DNA of 64,000 nucleotides from assembly GCA_947379895.1 (NCBI GenBank), contig CANCPA010000003.1, positions 1-64,000 on the forward strand. The letters are read 5' to 3'. The DNA comes from Chitinophagaceae bacterium. Lineage in GTDB: Bacteria; Bacteroidota; Bacteroidia; Chitinophagales; Chitinophagaceae. Within the stretch, counting starts at the first letter, position 1. Each line of letters begins with the position of its first letter. Shown piece after piece: positions 1 to 10,212 of the stretch. A program made the translations under genes and the position numbers. Below the pieces are notes generated by a model that was given only the letters and a program-made list of their open reading frames with translations, was not told the DNA's origin and ran no database searches.

Positions 1-71
1 TATCCTAAAATAATGCCTGCAAATACAACCATTTCGTATTGCATTAATGGGAATGCTGTTTTATTGAACAT
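1..71 (-). CDS. Possible 5' end of a leftward CDS running off the window (MFNKTAFPLMQYEMVVFAGIILG...)
   Basis: Open minus-strand frame from ATG at 71 to the window edge; hydrophobic N-terminus; too short for family assignment. Confidence 0.35.
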   Translation of the reverse strand, partial: MFNKTAFPLMQYEMVVFAGIILG

Positions 72-196
72 AATATAATTTTTTAAGTTTGAATGAATAA
101 TGTATTTGTAATATACTAAAGTTAATTAGTGTTTAATTGAAGAAAATACATCTTCTTTTAGTCTTTTATAACTAAATACCAAGGTTTTATGATTCA

Positions 197-385
197 CTCA
201 TGAGATATCATTGTATACTCATGAGGTTTCACTGTATGTACATGAGGTGTCACTGTATATTCATGAGGTCTCACCGTATGTTCATGAGGTCTCATGAGCT
301 ATTCGTGGGGTCTTATCAGATATGCATAATAATTTACCATAAACTCATAAAACCTCATCAGACTGTCCGAAGACCTCCAAAATGA
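197..385. repeat. 21-bp-period degenerate tandem array (locus A), about 9 units, consensus like ttcatgaggtctcaccgtatg
   Basis: Unit starts at 197, 218, 239, 260, 281, 302, 323, 344, 365 by eye; also read by the 61-aa ORF as heptads MRYHCIL/MRFHCMY/MRCHCIF/MRSHRMF/MRSHELF/VGSYQIC. Confidence 0.9.
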
Positions 386-704
386 GTATCATCCTGCACT
401 ATGCAGACCCTTACAATGATGAACAGTAGCGATTTGTGAAAAGAAAGAAAAGATGTACGGCTTTAAAACAGGATTTGGAATTGAGTGATTACTGCCATTT
501 CCCACGGGAGGGGTTTTGACTTTTATAACCACTTTATTTATGAACATGTAGCAAAGAGATGTGCTTTATTTTTCTCCACCAAATAAACTTTGTAATAATT
601 GGCGTTTATTTGAAAATACTTTTGTATTTGTGATAAATTAGAAAAATCCCCTATAACACTAATCCACCAAATGGCAACCGTTACGAATATATTTTCTGTT
701 TTTT

Positions 705-2114
705 CTATTTTAATTCATCTAAAACTAAAAACATTTTCCTAACCATTTCACTCGAAGCCCCATCAAAATTATTTACGAGAAAGGCAACTGTATACTCATT
801 TCCCTCTTTACTTTTATGATAACCGGCAAATCCCTTTGTGCCACCAATTGTACCACTCTTTAATTTCATACCATTATATAAGGGAAGCGAAATGTAAAAT
901 GACGAATACCACGACTTATCTCTCGCATATTGCAAAGCGGTTACCAACGCATTTGTTGTCACTCTATTTTGAGGTGAAAGTCCACTACCATCCGAAATGC
1001 GCAATGCACTGCGTTCAATACCTCTTTCTTGCCAAAAATCTTTAATGACTTTAACACCTTCATCCGTTGATCCAATGCCGTTTTTATTAAATGCAATGGT
1101 CTTTAAAAATACCTCTCCATAAAGGTTAACACTCTTACGCATGAACCAAAAATTCATACTATCTAAGGCAGGGGAGTAGTTAGTGAAAAAAATGGTATCC
1201 GCTTTTTCAAGCTTTTGTTTTTCGGTTAACCCCTCAATACTATTTGTTATTTTATTGAATTTAATATGGTGCGAATTAAGTCCGTTCTCAATTATTTTTC
1301 CTATCAGGTGTAATGGATTTGGGTTTGCCCCCGAAATAATTACAGTTTTATTATTGGCAGGCAAACTACCCTCTACCACTCCAATTTTGCTGTAGGGAGG
1401 CATATAAATAGTGGCAAAGTCATTGCTTCCAAACTTATCGGTCTTCATATTATTAATTAAAGGAGCAATTGTTTGCTCGGGTTTAGTAGAGATAATTCTC
1501 GCCGAATCGCCTTCTTTATTGCCCGGCTTTAAGGTTAAGTCATACTGATTTTCAAACCAATTCAAACCCCATGAACCTGCTCCATAATAATTGCCAATAT
1601 CTTCCCATGTCCATCCTCCAGGAATTGGTTGCAAAGAAAAAGAAGAGGTATTCAGGAACACATTTCCTTTAATCTTCTTGATGCCTGTCCCAATTATTGC
1701 ATTCATCCAATTATTTAGTATGGCGGTATCTTTTGTGGTTTTATATCGCCAACTTCCAAGAGTAGGATCGCCAAACCCGTTAATTATCAAGTTTCCTGTT
1801 AATATTCCTTTTTTTATTTTACCGTTATAGCCTAATTCTGTTTTATAATGGTAATCTTTGCCGAGCATTTCAAAGGCGGTGATACTTGTTATAATCTTTT
1901 GACAACTAGCAGGTGCAAGCCCAATTTGACTATTATAGTCAAAAACGACTTCTTTGGTCTTGCTATTAATCACATAAAGGCTAATGCTTGCATGATTTAG
2001 AGAAGAGTCGGTTTTTAGTTTTTCAAATGCGTTTTGAATACGATTTGAAACATTTTGGGAAAAAAGTATTTGATTAAAAAAAAGAGAGATGCCAACTAAA
2101 TAAACATGTTTCAT
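705..2114 (-). CDS. dacB: D-alanyl-D-alanine carboxypeptidase / PBP4, peptidase S13 family
   Basis: SxxK (PASCQK), SDGSGLS and KSGT motifs, signal peptide. Confidence 0.9.
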   Translation of the reverse strand: MKHVYLVGISLFFNQILFSQNVSNRIQNAFEKLKTDSSLNHASISLYVINSKTKEVVFDYNSQIGLAPASCQKIITSITAFEMLGKDYHYKTELGYNGKIKKGILTGNLIINGFGDPTLGSWRYKTTKDTAILNNWMNAIIGTGIKKIKGNVFLNTSSFSLQPIPGGWTWEDIGNYYGAGSWGLNWFENQYDLTLKPGNKEGDSARIISTKPEQTIAPLINNMKTDKFGSNDFATIYMPPYSKIGVVEGSLPANNKTVIISGANPNPLHLIGKIIENGLNSHHIKFNKITNSIEGLTEKQKLEKADTIFFTNYSPALDSMNFWFMRKSVNLYGEVFLKTIAFNKNGIGSTDEGVKVIKDFWQERGIERSALRISDGSGLSPQNRVTTNALVTALQYARDKSWYSSFYISLPLYNGMKLKSGTIGGTKGFAGYHKSKEGNEYTVAFLVNNFDGASSEMVRKMFLVLDELK

Positions 2115-2259
2115 TGTGCTTAATAATATTTAAAATAATATAGTAGGTTAACAATGATAGTAATTAATTACTCTTTTTAATCATTCTTATCGCTCTAAAA
2201 AGGGATAAATGTAAAGAGAAGAATATTAAATGACGAAACAGATTTAAATAAAAGGAATT

Positions 2260-3510
2260 ATGGATACAAATTATGCTTCAATAATAACGATAGGAGATGA
2301 GTTATTGATTGGTCAGGTAGTGGATACAAATAGTGCGTGGATGGCGCAGGAATTAAATAAAATTGGTATTCCTATAAAGCATCGGGTAGCGGTGGGAGAT
2401 GTATGGGACGATATTTGGTATGCCCTTGATGAAGAAAGTAAACATGCCAAAATTATTTTCATTACCGGAGGATTAGGTCCCACATCTGATGATATTACTA
2501 AGCCTCTTTTGTGTAAATATTTTAATGGTAAGCTTAAGATTGACAACGATACGCTGGAACATGTAAAGAATATATTTTTAAATGTATTGAAGCGTCCAAT
2601 GATTGATTTGAATGTAAAGCAAGCCGAAGTGCCGGATACTTGTACTGTTTTGCGGAACGAGAAAGGAACAGCACCGGGAATGATGTTTGAAAAAGACGGA
2701 AAAATATTTATTTCGTTGCCGGGGGTTCCTCACGAAATGAAATGGATAATGAGCAATGTGGTGATTCCGATGTTACCGTCAAGAGTAAAAACTACAAACA
2801 TCGAACACAGAACGTTGTTAACCGCAGGCATTGGAGAAAGTTTTTTGGCCGAATTAATTAAGGACGAAGAGGCTGCATTGCCCCCACAAATAAAATTGGC
2901 CTATCTGCCAAATTCAGGCATGGTGAGGCTTAGGTTGACAGCAAGTGGTGATGACAAGAAATTATTGACAGAAGAAATAAATGTGCACTTCGAGGCGTTT
3001 AAGCAAAAAGTAAAGGACTATTTGGTAATTGATGAGGATTTGCCCATTCATTCGCTGATTGGTCGATTATTGAAGGATAGGGGGCAAACTGTTTCTACTG
3101 CCGAAAGTTGCACAGGAGGGTATATTGCCCATTTAATAACATCAATTCCAGGGGCATCCGCCTACTTTAAAGGCAGTGTTGTTAGTTATGACAATAGCGT
3201 TAAAACATCCGTTTTGGATGTATCAGAAACTACTTTAGCAACTTTTGGAGCCGTGAGCGAAGAAACGGTTATTCAGATGGCAAAAAGAGTCAGAGAAATC
3301 ATGCAAACGGATTATAGTATTGCCGTGAGTGGAATTATGGGGCCTGATGGCGGAACTGTGGAAAAACCTGTGGGAAAAGTTTGGATTGCTATCGCAAATA
3401 AGCAAGAAATCACTACAAAAAGCTTTGACTTGCGCTATAATAGGGAAAGAAATATTGAATTAACGGCAATTAATGCCTTAAATCTGCTCAGAATTGCAAT
3501 ATGTGGATAA
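2260..3510 (+). CDS. cinA: CinA family protein (competence/damage-inducible; nicotinamide-nucleotide amidase C-domain)
   Basis: TIGDELLIGQVVDTNSAW N-terminus; GPTSDD; AESCTGGYIAHLIT and VSGIMGPDGG C-domain. Confidence 0.93.
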   Translation: MDTNYASIITIGDELLIGQVVDTNSAWMAQELNKIGIPIKHRVAVGDVWDDIWYALDEESKHAKIIFITGGLGPTSDDITKPLLCKYFNGKLKIDNDTLEHVKNIFLNVLKRPMIDLNVKQAEVPDTCTVLRNEKGTAPGMMFEKDGKIFISLPGVPHEMKWIMSNVVIPMLPSRVKTTNIEHRTLLTAGIGESFLAELIKDEEAALPPQIKLAYLPNSGMVRLRLTASGDDKKLLTEEINVHFEAFKQKVKDYLVIDEDLPIHSLIGRLLKDRGQTVSTAESCTGGYIAHLITSIPGASAYFKGSVVSYDNSVKTSVLDVSETTLATFGAVSEETVIQMAKRVREIMQTDYSIAVSGIMGPDGGTVEKPVGKVWIAIANKQEITTKSFDLRYNRERNIELTAINALNLLRIAICG

Positions 3511-3678
3511 CCAATGAATAACTTTTGGGCACAAACTTATACTTTTGAATTTAGTTGAGAAAAAGTGTATCGTTTTATTGAATAAACTGATAGTAATTGT
3601 ACACAAAAGCTTGCACAATAAATAAAAACAATTAAAGATTTTACCGGTCTTAACCGACCTTGAAAAAAAATTTGTTGT

Positions 3679-5985
3679 ATGGCAATAGCTGATTTGATAA
3701 TGCCTAAAATGGGCGAGAGCATAATGGAGGCCACTATTTTAAAGTGGCATAAGAAAGTTGGGGATCATGTGAAAGTAGACGAGACTGTTTTGGATATTGC
3801 TACAGATAAAGTTGACAGCGAGATACCTTCACCTGTGGAGGGAATTATTGCAGAAATATTATATCCTGTAAATAATGTAGTTCCTGTTGGAAGTGTTCTT
3901 GCAAAAATTCAAACTGATGTGACTATTGCATCTGCTAATACAAAGTTGCCTCATCCTGTGGATGAGGTTTCGCATGTTGCTGAAATACCATTTATACCTA
4001 CGCCTCATACAATTATTGCTAGCCCTGTTGTTACAGAAATAGCCACACCACAAGTAACCAAATTTATACAAGAGCCTGCAATTATGGAGTCGACGCAAAA
4101 ATCTTACGAAGAGAATACGCCATTTCAGCCCTTTACTACAGCTCCTAAGACTGGAAATAATCGCTTTTTTTCGCCTTTGGTATTAAATATTGCCAATAGT
4201 GAAGGAATTGCTTTAAGCGAATTAGAAAGAATTCCGGGAACAGGTGCAGACGGAAGGGTTTCTAAAAAGGATGTTTTACAATATATTGCCGATAAGAGAG
4301 CGGGAAAAGTGGCTGATTTTGTGCCACAGCAAGCTCCACCACAAGTGGTAAGTGTGCCTCCGCCTCCTGTTCAAGAATATTTTCATCAACCAATAGTTGA
4401 GCCTGCTCCGGTTCAGCATATTGTACAGAATAAAGTTGCTGATACTCCGATATATATTGCTCCTCAACCGATTGTTGAGCCAATTGTTGCACCGGCTATC
4501 GAGCATGAGTTTCAGTATCCACCGATCTCTGAAACATCTTTAGAATTGAATACATTTCAAGAGCCTGTTATTTATCCGCAACCCATACAGGAAAATGTAA
4601 TTCATGAGCACATTGCAGAACCGGTATTTCAACCAATTGTTGAAATGCCGCAACCTGTAGTTGAAACAGTGTACCAACCAATTGTTGAATCTCAACCAAT
4701 TGTAGAACCTGTTTATCAACAAGAACTTGTTGTAGAACCCTATCAACAACAGATTATTGAACCTGTTCAACCTGTTGTACAAACATTTTCTGAACCTGCA
4801 CCACAGACAATAGTTGCACCAATTATTCAACCAATTGAGCCTGTTTTACAACAGACACCTGTTGTTGAGTATGTTGCACCTGTTGCCCCTGTTGTGGAAA
4901 CACCTGTTATTACTCAGCCAATTTTGCAAGAATATACTGCACAACAATTTACTGCTGTAGAGCCTACACCAATTTTTGAACCTGTTTATCAGCCACAACC
5001 AATTGTTGTAGAAGCAGCACCCGTACAACCTGTAGTTGTTGCCGAAATACCTGAACCTGTTATTGTTGCGAAGGAAGAAGTAGCAGTAGCCCCTGTTCAG
5101 GAAACAGTTGTGGTAGCGCCTACACCTACAATTCAGGAGCCTGCACAACAGAAACCTGTTCCTGTTTACATGATACCTGTTACTGCACCTACCATTCCTT
5201 TAGTTACGTTGGCCGAAGGCGAATCAGGGAAATTCACCACGCCTGACTCAGCGCATCCTTCCGGAAATGTAGAAATCATTGAGATGGATAGAATGCGTAA
5301 GCTAATATCTAAACATATGGTGGAAAGCAAACAAACGAGTGCTCATGTAACTAGTTTTACCGAAGCCGATGTTACAAATATGGTGCTTTGGAGAGAAAGA
5401 GTTAAGGTTGATTTTGAGAGAAGAGAAGGCACAAAACTGACCTTTACGCCGATGTTTATCGATTGTATAGTGAAGGTTTTAAAGCGCTATCCTATATTAA
5501 ATGCATCGGTTGAAGGTGATAAGATAATTATTAAAAAAGATTTGAATATCGGTATGGCAACTGCTTTACCTACAGGTAATTTGATTGTACCTGTAATTAA
5601 AGGTGCCGATCAATTGAATATTGTTGGGTTAAGTGCGGCTGTGAATAAATTGGCTACTAATGCAAGGGCTAATCAATTGAAGCCCGATGATGTAACAGGT
5701 GGTACTTTTACGTTTACAAACGTAGGTACTTTTGGAACTTTGATGGGAACGCCAATTATCAATCAGCCACAAGTGGCAATTTTAGCAGTAGGTATCATCA
5801 AGAAAAGACCTGTTGTAATTGAATCTCCAAATAACGATACAATTGGTATTCGTCACATGATGTACTTGTCTTTAAGTTACGATCATCGAGTGATTGATGG
5901 AAGTGTGGGTTCTACTTTCTTGTCGGATGTTGCAAAAGAAATGGAGAATTGGGATTTGAATCGTACATGGTATCATTATTTATAG
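3679..5985 (+). CDS. 2-oxoacid dehydrogenase E2 (dihydrolipoamide acyltransferase) with a very long P/V/E/Q linker
   Basis: Lipoyl domain MPKMGES...DKVDSE; E3-binding domain ERIPGTGADGRVSKKDV; catalytic SYDHRVIDG. Confidence 0.93.
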   Translation: MAIADLIMPKMGESIMEATILKWHKKVGDHVKVDETVLDIATDKVDSEIPSPVEGIIAEILYPVNNVVPVGSVLAKIQTDVTIASANTKLPHPVDEVSHVAEIPFIPTPHTIIASPVVTEIATPQVTKFIQEPAIMESTQKSYEENTPFQPFTTAPKTGNNRFFSPLVLNIANSEGIALSELERIPGTGADGRVSKKDVLQYIADKRAGKVADFVPQQAPPQVVSVPPPPVQEYFHQPIVEPAPVQHIVQNKVADTPIYIAPQPIVEPIVAPAIEHEFQYPPISETSLELNTFQEPVIYPQPIQENVIHEHIAEPVFQPIVEMPQPVVETVYQPIVESQPIVEPVYQQELVVEPYQQQIIEPVQPVVQTFSEPAPQTIVAPIIQPIEPVLQQTPVVEYVAPVAPVVETPVITQPILQEYTAQQFTAVEPTPIFEPVYQPQPIVVEAAPVQPVVVAEIPEPVIVAKEEVAVAPVQETVVVAPTPTIQEPAQQKPVPVYMIPVTAPTIPLVTLAEGESGKFTTPDSAHPSGNVEIIEMDRMRKLISKHMVESKQTSAHVTSFTEADVTNMVLWRERVKVDFERREGTKLTFTPMFIDCIVKVLKRYPILNASVEGDKIIIKKDLNIGMATALPTGNLIVPVIKGADQLNIVGLSAAVNKLATNARANQLKPDDVTGGTFTFTNVGTFGTLMGTPIINQPQVAILAVGIIKKRPVVIESPNNDTIGIRHMMYLSLSYDHRVIDGSVGSTFLSDVAKEMENWDLNRTWYHYL

Positions 5986-6003
5986 TTGAATGTGCATCAT
6001 ATA

Positions 6004-6040
6004 AAAAGAGGCTGTATCAATTTTGATATGGCCTTCTTTA
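6004..6040. terminator. Hairpin terminator after the E2 gene
   Basis: aaagaggctgtatcaattttgatatggccttcttt imperfect stem-loop 19 bp after the stop. Confidence 0.6.
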
Positions 6041-6117
6041 TGCCAATCATTCACCAAAAGTGATCACAAATAACTTAAATTTCATAGTTCAAAAGAACTG
6101 ATTATATTCGCCCACTT

Positions 6118-7128
6118 ATGGCTAAGGAGGTTGTTTTAAGCGGTATCAGACCTACGGGTTTCTTACATCTCGGGAATTATTTTGGAGCGATGCGCAATTA
6201 TGTGCGCATGCAAGATGAATACAATTGTTATTTTTTTGTAGCTAATTGGCATAGCCTAACTACACATCCTGATACAAAAGAATTGCAAAGTGCGGTTCAT
6301 AGAGTAGTTGCTGAAAATGTTGCCTGCGGTCTTGATCCTGAAAAGGTTTCACTTTATGTACAGAGTGATGTTCCGGAAATTGCCGAATTATATTTGTATT
6401 TGAACATGCTTGCCTATAAAGGAGAGCTAGAGAAAACCACTTCGTTTAAAGATAAAGTCAGGTTACAGCCAGAAAATATTAATGCAGGGTTATTGACCTA
6501 TCCGGTTTTAATGGCAGCAGATATATTGATTCATAGGGCTGTAAAAGTGCCGGTAGGTAAAGATCAAGAACAGCATCTTGAAATGGCAAGGAACTTTGCA
6601 CAGCGGTTTAATCACCGATATGGAGAGGTGCTTCCTGAACCACAGGCGTTTAATTTTGGAGGTGAATTAGTGAAAATATTGAGTCTTGATGGTGAAGGGA
6701 AGATGAGTAAGAGCGAAAATCAACTGAATACCTTATATCTAGCGGATAGCGATGAGTTGCTCCGAAAGAAAATTATGAAGGCAAAAACAGATCAAGGTCC
6801 TCTCGAGCCTAATAGTATTAAGCCGGCTTATATAGAAAATTTATTTACACTGATGAAATTAGTCAGTAATCCCGATACCTATTCAAAGTTTGAAGCTGAT
6901 TTTGCTGCAAGTAGTACGGGTAATTGTATTATCAGGTATGGAGATATGAAGAAGCAACTTGCTGAAGACATGGTTCAGTTTATTACTCCAATCAGAGAAA
7001 AGGCTGCTGCTATACAAGAGGATAAAAATTTATTGGCACGCATCATTAAAACAGGGGCTGAAAAGGCAAGAGAGAGTGCACATGCTACGCTGAATGAAGT
7101 TAGGAAGGCAATAGGGATGAACTACTAG
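6118..7128 (+). CDS. trpS: Tryptophan--tRNA ligase
   Basis: GIRPTGFLHLGNYFGA and KMSKS class I signatures. Confidence 0.97.
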   Translation: MAKEVVLSGIRPTGFLHLGNYFGAMRNYVRMQDEYNCYFFVANWHSLTTHPDTKELQSAVHRVVAENVACGLDPEKVSLYVQSDVPEIAELYLYLNMLAYKGELEKTTSFKDKVRLQPENINAGLLTYPVLMAADILIHRAVKVPVGKDQEQHLEMARNFAQRFNHRYGEVLPEPQAFNFGGELVKILSLDGEGKMSKSENQLNTLYLADSDELLRKKIMKAKTDQGPLEPNSIKPAYIENLFTLMKLVSNPDTYSKFEADFAASSTGNCIIRYGDMKKQLAEDMVQFITPIREKAAAIQEDKNLLARIIKTGAEKARESAHATLNEVRKAIGMNY

Positions 7129-7314
7129 AATTAAGTAGTTATTTGCTTTTTTTAATCAGTATGAAAATAAATTAAGATAAAAGAATTCTTTCCTTTATGT
7201 TCGTAATTCTTTTGCAGGATAAATGGTTGTTTTTAAGTGATACTCATTGTTTAAATGAGATTTTAAAAGCAAAATTTCAAAGGTGAATATATTATTGATT
7301 AGATAAATTTCTGT

Positions 7315-7950
7315 ATGACAAATAATAAGAAACCCAAGCATATTGCGATTGCTGGGAACATTGGTGCCGGAAAAACAACCCTCACTGAAATGCTTAGCAA
7401 ACATTATAAATGGATACCTCAGTTTGAGGATGTGGATCATAATCCATATTTAATGGACTTTTATGATGATATGCCGAGGTGGAGTTTTAATTTGCAGATA
7501 TATTTTTTGAATAGCCGATTAAAACAATTGCTAGAGATAAGGAGAGGTACCGAAACTATTATTCAGGATCGTACAATTTATGAAGATGCCAATATTTTTG
7601 CGCCAAATCTACATGATATGAACCTCATGAGTAAGAGAGATTATGATAACTATTTTAGTTTCTTTCAAACCTTAAAATCAATGGTAGAACCTCCTGATTT
7701 ATTAATTTATTTAAAGGCATCTGTCCCAACTTTGGTTTATCAGATTCAAAAAAGAGGTAGAGAATATGAAGAAAATATTCGTTTGGATTATTTAAAGAAA
7801 TTGAATGGTTACTACGAGAAATTCATCGAGGATTATAAAGAGGGACCAATTTTGATTATAGATTGTGATAAAAACAAATTTGCTGAAAGTGAAGAGCATT
7901 TTGGTGAAGTGATTAATAAAATAGACAGTCAATTATTTGGACTGTTTTAA
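7315..7950 (+). CDS. Deoxynucleoside kinase family protein
   Basis: P-loop AIAGNIGAGKTTL; DRTIYED; KRGREYEENIRLDYL lid. Confidence 0.9.
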   Translation: MTNNKKPKHIAIAGNIGAGKTTLTEMLSKHYKWIPQFEDVDHNPYLMDFYDDMPRWSFNLQIYFLNSRLKQLLEIRRGTETIIQDRTIYEDANIFAPNLHDMNLMSKRDYDNYFSFFQTLKSMVEPPDLLIYLKASVPTLVYQIQKRGREYEENIRLDYLKKLNGYYEKFIEDYKEGPILIIDCDKNKFAESEEHFGEVINKIDSQLFGLF

Positions 7951-7971
7951 GATATTAAGTTTGATTTAATT

Positions 7972-8004
7972 AGCCCCTTTCAATATACTTTTAGGGGCTT
8001 TTTT
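7972..8004 (+). terminator. Rho-independent terminator
   Basis: agcccct...aggggct stem followed by a T-tract. Confidence 0.85.
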
Positions 8005-8365
8005 ATTGCTCTTTGTTAAGGTTGACAAGAAGTAAAAATATATTGGGTTCTTGAAATATCAATGGTAAAGGTTGTCTTAATAAGTATTAGAAGCCTGATT
8101 TGAGTGAGATTTGTTATCGTATTTCATAAAATTACCCACAATATTAAAGTTTCCTAAGTTTGAGCGTTATAATAGTGACGTAATCTTTTACATTTGCCAA
8201 CTTACAAAAGTTTCTTAGGGGCGTTGTATAGATAAGTTGAGCATTTTATTTTGTATTACAATAAATTGCATGACTAAAAGCATATCACTTATTACGTACA
8301 ATTTACTTAGTAGGCTTTATACTTGATAATTAATTAATCGGTTTCAAGTTTAGATTTTTAGAAAA

Positions 8366-9166
8366 ATGGCAAGAATAATAGGCGTAGCAAATCAAAAGGG
8401 TGGAGTAGGAAAGACTACTACTGCAATTAATGTGGCAGCTAGTTTTGCAGTACTCGAATATAGAACATTGTTAGTTGATGCAGATCCTCAGGCAAATAGT
8501 ACTACAGGTACAGGCTTTGACTTGCACAATATTACAAGTAGTTTGTACGATTGTATGGTAAACAATACAAGGGCTGAGGATGTAATTCTGAAAAGTGAAA
8601 TTCCTCATCTTGATGTATTGCCTTCTCATATTGATTTGGTTGGGGCTGAGATCGAAATGATTAGCTACCCTCAGCGCGAAAATGTGATGAAGAACATCTT
8701 AGAAGCAGTAAAAGATAAATATGACTTTATAGTTATCGACTGTTCACCTTCACTTGGTTTAATTACCGTCAATTCATTAGTGGCTGCTGATAGTGTGATT
8801 GTACCTGTTCAGTGCGAGTTTTTTGCCTTAGAAGGATTAGGGAAATTATTGAATACAGTTAAAATTGTACAGAATCGTTTAAATCCACAATTACAAATTG
8901 AAGGTATATTAATGACAATGTATGATGGTCGTTTGCGTTTATGTAATCAAGTGGTGAGTGAGTTGAGGAGGCATTTTGATGATATCGTTTTTGCTACAAT
9001 TGTACACAGAAATAGTAAGTTGAGTGAAGCACCGAGTGTAGGAAAGCCTGTGATATTGTACGACGCAGATTGTAAAGGGGCAAATAACTACTTGAATCTC
9101 GCAAAAGAGATACTTCAAAAGAATGAGATGACTAAGATGACGAATGAGCAAAGAATTATTAATTAA
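8366..9166 (+). CDS. parA: ParA/Soj chromosome partitioning ATPase
   Basis: QKGGVGKTTTAINVA deviant Walker A; adjacent to parB. Confidence 0.95.
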   Translation: MARIIGVANQKGGVGKTTTAINVAASFAVLEYRTLLVDADPQANSTTGTGFDLHNITSSLYDCMVNNTRAEDVILKSEIPHLDVLPSHIDLVGAEIEMISYPQRENVMKNILEAVKDKYDFIVIDCSPSLGLITVNSLVAADSVIVPVQCEFFALEGLGKLLNTVKIVQNRLNPQLQIEGILMTMYDGRLRLCNQVVSELRRHFDDIVFATIVHRNSKLSEAPSVGKPVILYDADCKGANNYLNLAKEILQKNEMTKMTNEQRIIN

Positions 9167-9276
9167 TTAAATGCTGCAGCGCTCTTTAGATTACTGAAGT
9201 GCAAATTGCGTGTCTTATCTCAAAACAGGATCAATTAATCGCATGGCTGTTTTAAACAGTTAGTTTATATTAAAAT

Positions 9277-10197
9277 ATGGCATCTTCAAAATTAAAACAA
9301 GATTTATTGGGTAAAGGAATCAGGTCTCTATTGCAAAATATAGATACTGATTTGCAAACAACTGAAGGGAAACTTAAGAATGAGGTAGTAGATAAAGTAA
9401 CTACATCTCAAAGGATTCCTTTAGTGGATATTGTCATTAATCCAAAGCAACCTCGTCGCGATTTTGATCAAACTGCTCTTGAAGAGTTAGCGTCATCAAT
9501 CAAGACTCATGATATCATACAACCGCTTACCGTTTCTCAATTAGCAAATGGTAAGTATCAATTAATAGCAGGTGAGCGTCGTTTTCGTGCAAGCAAGTTA
9601 GCAGGATTAGTTGATGTGCCTGTTTATATTCGTCAGGCAAATGATGCTGAATTATTAGAACTAGCTCTATTAGAGAATTTACAAAGAGAAAATTTAAACG
9701 CAGTTGAAATCGGGCTTAGCTATAAAAGAATGATGGATGAGTTGAGCTACACGCAAGAACAAGTAGCTGAGAGAATGGGAAAAGAGCGTAGCACTGTAAC
9801 CAATTACATACGTTTATTAAAGCTTCCTCCCGATGTACTATTTGCTGTCAGGAATGGTACTTTAAGTATGGGACACGCTAGGGCTTTGATAAATATCGAC
9901 ACTGTAGACAAGCAATTGTATGTATTTAACGAAATAAAGGAAAAAGGGTTAAGTGTAAGGCAAACTGAAGAGTTTGTAAGAAACTTATATAAATCGGAAA
10001 AACCTAGTGCTAAACAAGCGAATACATATACACTTCCACCTGCCTACAAAAAAATTGAAGACAATTTGGCTTCACATTTTAGCACTAAAGTTAAGATGGC
10101 GGTAAATAAAAATGGCACAGGAAGTATTACTCTAGAATACTTTTCGTTAGATGAATTGAATAAGATTCTTGATCAAATGAACGTTGTTGTTAGCTAA
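9277..10197 (+). CDS. parB: ParB/Spo0J partition protein
   Basis: LIAGERRFRASKLAG; ENLQRENLNAVEIG; HTH EQVAERMGKERSTVTNYIRLLKLP. Confidence 0.95.
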   Translation: MASSKLKQDLLGKGIRSLLQNIDTDLQTTEGKLKNEVVDKVTTSQRIPLVDIVINPKQPRRDFDQTALEELASSIKTHDIIQPLTVSQLANGKYQLIAGERRFRASKLAGLVDVPVYIRQANDAELLELALLENLQRENLNAVEIGLSYKRMMDELSYTQEQVAERMGKERSTVTNYIRLLKLPPDVLFAVRNGTLSMGHARALINIDTVDKQLYVFNEIKEKGLSVRQTEEFVRNLYKSEKPSAKQANTYTLPPAYKKIEDNLASHFSTKVKMAVNKNGTGSITLEYFSLDELNKILDQMNVVVS

Positions 10198-10212
10198 ACA
10201 ATATTTACGATT

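Noticed and set aside
4262-5148. Several minus-strand ORFs (76-100 aa) opposite the E2 linker
   Set aside because: Shadow ORFs caused by the repetitive low-complexity codons of the E2 gene on the other strand; Asn/Leu/Arg/Tyr-rich, no motifs.
8005-8365. parS site near parAB
   Set aside because: Looked for a gttncacgtgaaac-like sequence near parA/parB; none seen by eye.
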